From positions 124,001-188,000 of the forward strand of contig JAEWHP010000012.1 in NCBI GenBank assembly GCA_023387735.1: a stretch of DNA of 64,000 nt, written 5' to 3'. The notes under the pieces were generated by a model. The model did not search any database. It saw nothing but the letters and a program-made list of their open reading frames with translations, and had not been told where the DNA came from. The stretch is from Pseudomonadota bacterium. Lineage in GTDB: Bacteria > Pseudomonadota > Alphaproteobacteria > Rhizobiales > Xanthobacteraceae. Shown one piece after another: positions 58,718 to 64,000 of the stretch; position 1 is the first letter of the stretch; every line of letters begins with the position of its first letter. Both the position numbers and the translations under genes were made by a program.

Positions 58718-59029
58718 TCAGGCCGGAAGCAGGTCGATGGTGAGACCCTTCGAGCGGATGTGTTCGCGCAGATTGCCGGGCTTGACCTCCCCGCCTTCCC
58801 TGAGCTCGACCGGCGCGATATAGGCGCCGATCGCACCGACGTCATCGGCGTTGGCCTCGTTGAGCAGCGCACGCGCCTCATCGGAGGTGCGGACGATGGC
58901 GGCATCCGACAGGCTCGCCGACCAGCCTTGCTGCGCGGTGCGATAGATCACGACGCCATCCGAGGCCCGGTTGGCGGTCACCATCGAGGGGCCCGTGATT
59001 TTTATTTTTTGTTGAAGCGGAGATGTCAT
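58718..59029 (-). CDS. DUF2849 small protein, sulfite reduction accessory
   Basis: A 103-residue protein of DUF2849: ITGPSMVTANRASDGVVIYR, WSASLSDAAIVRTSDEARAL, IGAYIAPVELREGGEVKPGN, LREHIRSKG. The family is encoded beside cysI in many Alphaproteobacteria; its function is unknown. Its start overlaps the cysG stop (ATGA), and cysI follows 25 bases later. Confidence 0.87.
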   Translation of the reverse strand: MTSPLQQKIKITGPSMVTANRASDGVVIYRTAQQGWSASLSDAAIVRTSDEARALLNEANADDVGAIGAYIAPVELREGGEVKPGNLREHIRSKGLTIDLLPA

Positions 59030-60462
59030 TCGGCAGCATCCAGCAGTTTGGAGAGCACTTGATTGGGATTCGACTGGCGCCATGGCGCCGAATGCGCCAC
59101 GACGTCGCCGATGATGAGGATGGCGGGACCGCCATCGATCTTTTCGACCAGCGCGGGAAGATCTTCGAGCTTGCCGACCACGGCCTGTGCATCCGGCCGC
59201 GTCACCCGCGCAAAGATGCCGACAGGCGTTTTCGGCGACCTGCCTGCGGCCAGCAGGCCAGCACGAACCGATGGCGCGGCGGTCATGCCCATGTAGACCA
59301 CGATGGTCATCTTGCTGTCGGTCAGCACTGACCAATCGACCGCTTCGGCGTCTTTTGCCTTGTGCGCGGTCAGCAAGGTGATGCGCAGCGCCTCATGCCG
59401 GTAGGTCAGCGGCGCTTCGAACTGCGCCGCGGCCCCGAGGCCGGCGGTAATGCCCGGCACCACCGAATAGGCGACGCCTGCCGCGCGCAGCGCTTCGATT
59501 TCCTCGCCGCCGCGGCCGAAGATGAAGGGATCGCCGCCCTTCAACCGCACGGCGCGCTGCCCCGACTTGGCAGCATCAATGAGCAATTTGTGGATCGCAT
59601 CCTGGCCGATGCCGGGCTTGCCGATGCGGCGGCCGACCGGAATGCGCGACGCATCGCGGCGGATGCGATCGAGAATCTCCGGCGATACCAGTTCGTCATA
59701 GAAAACGACATCGGCGTCCTGCAGCGCGCGCAGCGCCTTGACCGTGAGCAGATCCGGATCGCCCGGACCGGCGCCGACCAGCGTCACCCTGCCCTCGGCC
59801 TTGCCGTCTGCGAGCGCGCCCGCAAACGCGCTGGGATCTTCAATGGCCTTCAGCGCAGCCTCAGCCTCGTCCTTGCGCCCGGCAAGCACCAGCGCACCGA
59901 TCGGGCCGTCGATCACGCGCTCCCAGAAGCGGCGCCGTAGCGAAAACTCCGGAATGCGCGCGTGCATCGCCTTGCGAAAACTTCCGATGAAGCCGGCGAG
60001 ATCGCCGATGCGCGCCGGCAGCACCGCTTCGATGCGCTCGCGGATGCGCCGAGCGACCACGGGCGACGTCCCGCCGGTTCCGACAGCGACGACGACATCG
60101 CCGCGATCGACGATCGCTGGAAAGATGAAAGTGGAATGCGCGAGGTCGTCCATCACGTTGACGGGCAGCCCTACCGCCTTCGCGCGCGCCGACATGGCAA
60201 CGCCGATGTCGCCGGCGCCGGCGCAGAGGATCGCGATCACGCCAGACAGATCGGCGGTGAGCGGATCGCCGGAGCATGGTTCGATCCGCGCCACGTCTTC
60301 AGGCGCGAGACCGGCCAGATCATGATCGCCGTCGGTCGCATACCAGCGGACCCGCGCGCCGGCCGAAACCAGCAAGCGCAATTTTGCGCGCGCGAGGTCG
60401 CCCGCTCCGACGAGCAGCATCTCGCCGCTTTGCAAATCCAGGAACACTGGCAGATAGCGCAT
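59026..60462 (-). CDS. cysG: Siroheme synthase CysG (bifunctional)
   Basis: A 478-residue fusion. The N-terminal part (about 1-210) is the dehydrogenase/ferrochelatase with MLLVGAGDLARAKLRLLVSA and NVMDDLAHSTFIFPAIVDRG. The C-terminal part (about 220-460) is the uroporphyrinogen III methyltransferase with VTLVGAGPGDPDLLTVKALR, RLKGGDPFIFGRGGEEIEAL and VVPGITAGLGAAA. It supplies siroheme for CysI and is the first gene of the minus-strand operon. Confidence 0.96.
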   Translation of the reverse strand: MRYLPVFLDLQSGEMLLVGAGDLARAKLRLLVSAGARVRWYATDGDHDLAGLAPEDVARIEPCSGDPLTADLSGVIAILCAGAGDIGVAMSARAKAVGLPVNVMDDLAHSTFIFPAIVDRGDVVVAVGTGGTSPVVARRIRERIEAVLPARIGDLAGFIGSFRKAMHARIPEFSLRRRFWERVIDGPIGALVLAGRKDEAEAALKAIEDPSAFAGALADGKAEGRVTLVGAGPGDPDLLTVKALRALQDADVVFYDELVSPEILDRIRRDASRIPVGRRIGKPGIGQDAIHKLLIDAAKSGQRAVRLKGGDPFIFGRGGEEIEALRAAGVAYSVVPGITAGLGAAAQFEAPLTYRHEALRITLLTAHKAKDAEAVDWSVLTDSKMTIVVYMGMTAAPSVRAGLLAAGRSPKTPVGIFARVTRPDAQAVVGKLEDLPALVEKIDGGPAILIIGDVVAHSAPWRQSNPNQVLSKLLDAAE

Positions 60463-60497
60463 CAGACACTCGCTTTCCCCAACTCGGGGGTTGACTG

Positions 60498-60526
60498 AAA
60501 TTATTTTCTATTTATCTCTCGATCAA
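60498..60526 (-). promoter_or_regulatory. Predicted promoter of the cysG operon
   Basis: On the minus strand TTGATC and TAATTT are separated by 17 bases, giving a short leader of about 30 bases before the cysG ATG. The -10 lies within the left arm of the inverted repeat described separately. Confidence 0.55.
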
Positions 60527-60549
60527 GGCCCGCAAATAGAAAATTATTT
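60498..60549. promoter_or_regulatory. AT-rich inverted repeat between divergent cys units: candidate operator
   Basis: AAATTATTTTCTATTT and AAATAGAAAATTATTT are inverted copies with one mismatch in 16, separated by 20 GC-richer bases. It lies in the 145-base gap between cysG and cysD and overlaps the predicted cysG promoter. Size and placement suit a LysR- or CysB-type regulator or another dimeric repressor; the protein is unknown. Confidence 0.7.
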
Positions 60550-60607
60550 CTTCTCTATTGCAGCGCAACTTTAGAATTTTTCAACTCCCAAGTCCAAGGC
60601 CAAGAGA

Positions 60608-61513
60608 ATGCATCTTCTCGACAAGGAATCCGGTGGTCACCGGCTGCCACCTGCAGCCTTCACCAACGCATCCTCCGCGCCGAAAATTTTGGCCGATCAC
60701 GGCCTGCCGCCGCCCTCGATGGACCATCTCGACGAGCTCGAGGCGCAGAGCATCTACATTCTGCGGGAGGCGTTCGCGCGGTTGAAGAAGCTCGCGCTGC
60801 TGTGGTCGCTTGGGAAAGATTCCAACGTCATGATCTGGCTGGCGCGCAAGGCCTTCTTCGGCCGCGTGCCGTTCCCGGCGCTGCATGTCGACACCGGGAA
60901 GAAATTTCCGGAGATGTATGCGTTCCGCGATCGTTTCGGCAAGGAATGGGATCTCGATCTCAAGGTCGAACCCTGTCCGCCGATCGACGCCGTCGATCCG
61001 ACCCTTCCGCCGGCCGCACGTTCCGCCGCGCGCAAGACAGAGGGCCTGAAATGGGCGCTCACCAAATATGGCTTCGACGGCCTGATCGCCGGCATCCGCC
61101 GCGATGAAGAAGCGACCCGCGCCAAGGAGCGCGTGTTCTCGCCACGCGGGCTCGAAGGCGGCTGGGACGTCCGCGATCAGCCGCCCGAGTTCTGGGACCA
61201 GTTCAATGCGTCGCCGCCACAAGGCGCGCACTTACGCATCCACCCGATCCTGCATTGGACCGAGGCCGACATCTGGGCCTACACAAAGCGCGAAAACATT
61301 CCGATCATCCCGCTTTATCTCGCCAAGGACGGCAAGCGCTATCGCTCGCTGGGCGATCAGGACATCACCAATCCGGTGGCTTCCACCGCGTCGAGCATCG
61401 ATGAAATCCTGACCGAACTCGACGGCACCAAGGTGCCGGAGCGCGCCGGCCGCGCGCTCGATCACGAGACCGAAGACGCTTTCGAGCGCCTGCGTGTCGC
61501 CGGCTATCTCTGA
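60608..61513 (+). CDS. cysD: Sulfate adenylyltransferase small subunit CysD
   Basis: A 301-residue ATP sulfurylase catalytic subunit that makes APS from ATP and sulfate. Motifs: LLWSLGKDSNVMIWLARKAF (PP-loop with SLGKDS rather than the common SGGKDS), FPALHVDTGKKFPEMYAFRD, IAGIRRDEEATRAKERVFSP, HPILHWTEADIWAY and YRSLGDQDITNPV. The altered PP-loop residues and spacing suggest a divergent CysD subgroup. It is the first gene of the plus-strand unit. Confidence 0.93.
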   Translation: MHLLDKESGGHRLPPAAFTNASSAPKILADHGLPPPSMDHLDELEAQSIYILREAFARLKKLALLWSLGKDSNVMIWLARKAFFGRVPFPALHVDTGKKFPEMYAFRDRFGKEWDLDLKVEPCPPIDAVDPTLPPAARSAARKTEGLKWALTKYGFDGLIAGIRRDEEATRAKERVFSPRGLEGGWDVRDQPPEFWDQFNASPPQGAHLRIHPILHWTEADIWAYTKRENIPIIPLYLAKDGKRYRSLGDQDITNPVASTASSIDEILTELDGTKVPERAGRALDHETEDAFERLRVAGYL

Positions 61514-61525
61514 AGCACATCTGGT

Positions 61526-63475
61526 GTGAGCGCGCTGATGAACATGATCCTTCCCAACGCCATCTCGGCGACACCGAACGGCACCACGTCGATGCCAAAT
61601 GGCACGACGCGACCGCAGGTCCGCATCGTCATCGTCGGCCATGTCGACCACGGCAAATCCACGCTGGTCGGACGCCTGCTGCACGAGACCGGCAGCCTGC
61701 CCGAGGGCAAGCTGGAGATGCTGAAAGCGGTCAGCGCGCGGCGCGGCATGCCGTTCGAATGGTCGTTCCTTTTGGATGCGCTGCAGACCGAGCGCGACCA
61801 GGGCATCACCATCGACACCACGCAGATCCGCTTCCGCACCCGCTCGCGTGACGTCGTGCTGATTGACGCGCCGGGCCACGCCGAATTCCTCCGCAACATG
61901 ATCACCGGCGCCTCGCAGGCTGATGGTGCGGTGCTGATCATCGATGCGCTGGAAGGCGTCCGCGACCAGACAAGGCGGCACGGCTATCTGCTGCATCTGT
62001 TGGGCATCAAGCAGGTCGCGATCGTCGTCAACAAGATGGACCGCGTCGATTTCAGCGCCGCGCGCTTCAAGGAGATCAGCGACGAGATTTCGGCGCATCT
62101 GACCGGCCTCGGCGTGACACCCACGGCAGTGATTCCGATTTCTGCCCGCGACGGCGATGGCGTGGCCGAACATACGCCGCGGATCGGCTGGCACCAGGGG
62201 CCGACCGTCGTCGAGGCGCTGGATGCGCTCGAACCGGCGCGGCCACTGGAGCAGCTGGCGCTGCGGCTGCCGGTGCAGGCGATCTACAAGTTCGACGACC
62301 GACGCATCGTCGCGGGCCGCATCGAGTCCGGTCATCTATCGGCCGGCAATGAAATCGTCATCATGCCCGCCGGCAAGATCGCGAAGATCAAGACCGTCGA
62401 GAGCTGGCCGGTGACCCCGCTCAACGGCAGCCACGGCGCCGGACGCTCGGTCGGCATCACGCTCGACCGCGAATTGTTCATCGAACGCGGCGATGTCATC
62501 GCCCATGTCGGCGTGGCCCCGCGCGATACGCGGCGGATTCGCGCGCGCATTTTCTGGCTGCACGACAAGCCGCTGTCGAAAGGCGACCAGATCCTGATCC
62601 GCCTCGGCACGCGGGAGAGCCGCGCCAGCGTGATCGCGATCGAGAAGGCCGTCGATCCCGGCGAACTCTCCAATGCCGAGACCAGAGCGATCGCGCGCAA
62701 CCACGTCGGCGAAATCGACATCTCGCTGGCGCAGCCGATCGCGGCAGATCCTTACTCTGACAACCCGCGCACCGGGCGGCTGGTGATCGAGGTCAACGGC
62801 CGTATCGCCGGCGGTGGTCTCGTGCTGTCGGTCGACGCCGGACAGCGCGCGGTGCCGGTCGATATCGTGCCGGTCGAGTCGGCGCTTCGCCCCGAAGAAC
62901 GCTCGGCGCGCTACCGCCACAACGGCGCTGTGATCTGGCTGACCGGCCTGCCGGGCTCGGGCAAGTCGACGCTGGCGCGGGCGCTGGAGCGGCGGCTGTT
63001 CTCGCGCGGCGGCTCGCCGATCCTGCTCGACGGCGACACGCTGCGCGCCGGCCTCAATGGCGATCTCGGCTTCTCGGCGGAGGACCGGGCCGAGAACATC
63101 CGCCGGCTGGCGGAGGTCGCGACGCATCTGGCGCGCAACGGACACATCGCTGTCGTCGCCGCGGTGTCGCCGTCAGCGGACGATCGCGCCGCGGCGCGCC
63201 GCATCGCCGACACATCGTTCCGCGAGATCTATGTCGCGACGCCGGCTGAAGTCTGCGAGAGCCGCGACCCCAAGGGCCATTACGCCAAGGCGCGCGCCGG
63301 CACACTCAAGGCGTTCACCGGGATCGGCAACGATTACCAGCCGCCGGCCCGGCCAGAGCTCAACATCGACACTTCGGCCCGAACGGTTGCGGATGCGACG
63401 GACGAGATCGAGCGGATGCTGGCGGAAACCGGCATTCTGTTCGACGAACTGGTGGACCTGGCGGCCAATATCTAG
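61526..63475 (+). CDS. CysN-CysC fusion: ATP sulfurylase GTPase subunit plus APS kinase
   Basis: A 649-residue bifunctional protein (NodQ-like layout). The N-terminal GTPase has P-loop GHVDHGKST (about 38-46), switch-region DTTQIRFRT, DAPGHAEFLRNMITGASQAD and NKMDRVD; this resembles EF-Tu more than the usual GSVDDGKST of CysN. The C-terminal APS kinase (about 465-645) has WLTGLPGSGKSTLARALE, DGDTLRAGLNGDLGFS and PKGHYAKARAGTLKAFTGI. It would activate APS synthesis and convert APS to PAPS. The start is probably GTG at 61526, with ATG at 61538 an alternative. It lies 12 bases after cysD. Confidence 0.92.
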   Translation: MSALMNMILPNAISATPNGTTSMPNGTTRPQVRIVIVGHVDHGKSTLVGRLLHETGSLPEGKLEMLKAVSARRGMPFEWSFLLDALQTERDQGITIDTTQIRFRTRSRDVVLIDAPGHAEFLRNMITGASQADGAVLIIDALEGVRDQTRRHGYLLHLLGIKQVAIVVNKMDRVDFSAARFKEISDEISAHLTGLGVTPTAVIPISARDGDGVAEHTPRIGWHQGPTVVEALDALEPARPLEQLALRLPVQAIYKFDDRRIVAGRIESGHLSAGNEIVIMPAGKIAKIKTVESWPVTPLNGSHGAGRSVGITLDRELFIERGDVIAHVGVAPRDTRRIRARIFWLHDKPLSKGDQILIRLGTRESRASVIAIEKAVDPGELSNAETRAIARNHVGEIDISLAQPIAADPYSDNPRTGRLVIEVNGRIAGGGLVLSVDAGQRAVPVDIVPVESALRPEERSARYRHNGAVIWLTGLPGSGKSTLARALERRLFSRGGSPILLDGDTLRAGLNGDLGFSAEDRAENIRRLAEVATHLARNGHIAVVAAVSPSADDRAAARRIADTSFREIYVATPAEVCESRDPKGHYAKARAGTLKAFTGIGNDYQPPARPELNIDTSARTVADATDEIERMLAETGILFDELVDLAANI

Positions 63476-63513
63476 GCCTATTGGGGCCTTCTCATCGACC
63501 CGGCTTTAGGGCT

Positions 63514-63540
63514 AAAAGGGCGGCCAACGTCGCCCTTTTT
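63514..63540 (+). terminator. Rho-independent terminator after the cysD operon
   Basis: AAAGGGCG-GCCAACGT-CGCCCTTT with an eight-base stem followed by further T residues, 38 bases downstream of the cysNC stop. Confidence 0.85.
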
Positions 63541-63608
63541 GGCGCGCTTTTTGCTGCTTTTCTTCGGAATGCAGCTTTCAACACCAATTTCCACCGAGAA
63601 AGCCCATC

Positions 63609-64000
63609 ATGAATCGTGTCGATGCCCACGGATTGAAGATCGCGCCTGTCCTGTTCGATTTCATCGCCAAGGAGGCGACCCCCAAAACCGGGATTTCGCC
63701 CGATGCGTTCTGGGCCGGCGTCGCAGCCATCATCAAGAAGCTGGGGCCGAAAAACCGCGAGTTGCTCGCCTTCCGGGACGCGCTGCAGGCCAAGATCGAT
63801 GGCTGGCATCGCGCCAACAAGGGCAAGGCGTTCGACATGAGCGCGTACACGGCCTTCCTCAAGGAGATCGGCTATCTGCTGCCGGAGCCTGCTACCCACA
63901 AGGTCGAGACATCAAATGTCGACGAGGAGATCGGCAAGATCTGCGGCCCGCAGCTCGTCGTTCCCCTGACCAACGCCCGCTACGCATTGAATGCCGCGAA
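63609..64000 (+). CDS. glcB: Malate synthase G (5' end only)
   Basis: The first 130 codons are present; the gene runs off the right edge. The opening MNRVDAHGLKIAPVLFDFIA, then PEPATHKVETSNVDEEI and GPQLVVPLTNARYALNAA, matches the N-terminal region of malate synthase G, the glyoxylate-cycle enzyme that joins acetyl-CoA and glyoxylate. The ATG at 63609 follows a weak GAGAAAG site. The catalytic TIM-barrel residues lie outside the window. Confidence 0.93.
   Translation, partial: MNRVDAHGLKIAPVLFDFIAKEATPKTGISPDAFWAGVAAIIKKLGPKNRELLAFRDALQAKIDGWHRANKGKAFDMSAYTAFLKEIGYLLPEPATHKVETSNVDEEIGKICGPQLVVPLTNARYALNAA

Noticed and set aside
63492..63899. Minus-strand open frame of about 135 codons at the right edge
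   Set aside because: It is antisense to the malate synthase G 5' end, which has a clear family match, and overlaps the terminator of the cys operon.

Overview
The window reads as chromosomal core DNA of a Bradyrhizobium-like alphaproteobacterium (Nitrobacteraceae). The support is indirect but consistent: high GC throughout; ruvC-ruvA-ruvB and zapA-6S RNA-fau neighbourhoods; families largely confined to Alphaproteobacteria (DUF1465/RcdA-like, DUF1192, DUF4164 upstream of zapA, DUF2849); and many dispersed intergenic palindromic repeats of the kind that fill Bradyrhizobium and Rhodopseudomonas genomes. No prophage, plasmid, insertion sequence, CRISPR array, rRNA or tRNA gene was seen.

Layout. 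1-2.7 kb (minus): ruvC, ruvA, a blasticidin-S-deaminase-like gene, ruvB (cut by the left edge), and yebC. 2.9-4.6 kb (plus): a soluble chemotaxis receptor with a PilZ domain. 4.8-7.9 kb (minus): ymdB-type phosphodiesterase, 5-formyltetrahydrofolate cyclo-ligase, a well-supported 6S RNA gene, then zapA with its upstream coiled-coil partner. A frameshifted DUF559 gene enclosed by inverted repeat elements sits between the 6S gene and zapA. 8.3-17.7 kb (plus): central carbon block tkt-gap-pgk-fba(class II)-fba(class I), then a ThiE-like protein, a Sel1-repeat protein and an inositol monophosphatase. 17.8-24.4 kb (minus): RND efflux pump with lipoprotein adaptor, then a methyltransferase resembling plant coclaurine N-methyltransferases with a DUF1295 membrane protein. 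24.5-27.2 kb (plus): MotA/TolQ-like and OmpA/MotB-like proteins plus an acetyltransferase. 27.2-31.2 kb: ABC exporter, L31, RcdA-like DUF1465, a candidate small RNA and DUF1192. 31.2-41.9 kb: quinone oxidoreductase, two c-di-GMP proteins, galU, a lytic transglycosylase and a degenerate SGNH-fold protein. 42-51.7 kb: short-chain dehydrogenases, GNAT, a TfdA-like dioxygenase, YqgE, an orphan DsbD N-terminal domain, a flippase, a patatin/3-hydroxybutyrate dehydrogenase pair and a CAP-domain lipoprotein.

The right end, 51.8-63.5 kb, is an almost complete sulfate assimilation region. Minus strand, in order of transcription: cysG, DUF2849, cysI, DUF934, cysH, sbp, cysT, cysW, cysA (uptake, APS reduction, sulfite reduction and siroheme synthesis). 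Divergently on the plus strand: cysD and a cysN-cysC fusion (ATP sulfurylase plus APS kinase). A long AT-rich inverted repeat lies between the two transcription units and is the best candidate regulatory site in the window. The window closes in the 5' end of malate synthase G.

The observations most worth following are the DUF559 unit with its flanking inverted elements, the candidate small RNA at 30.6 kb, the cys operator, the degenerate SGNH protein, the MotA/OmpA pair of unknown role and the coclaurine-methyltransferase-like gene. Most of the window is otherwise ordinary housekeeping DNA. All functional statements come from reading motifs and neighbourhoods; no database search was run.
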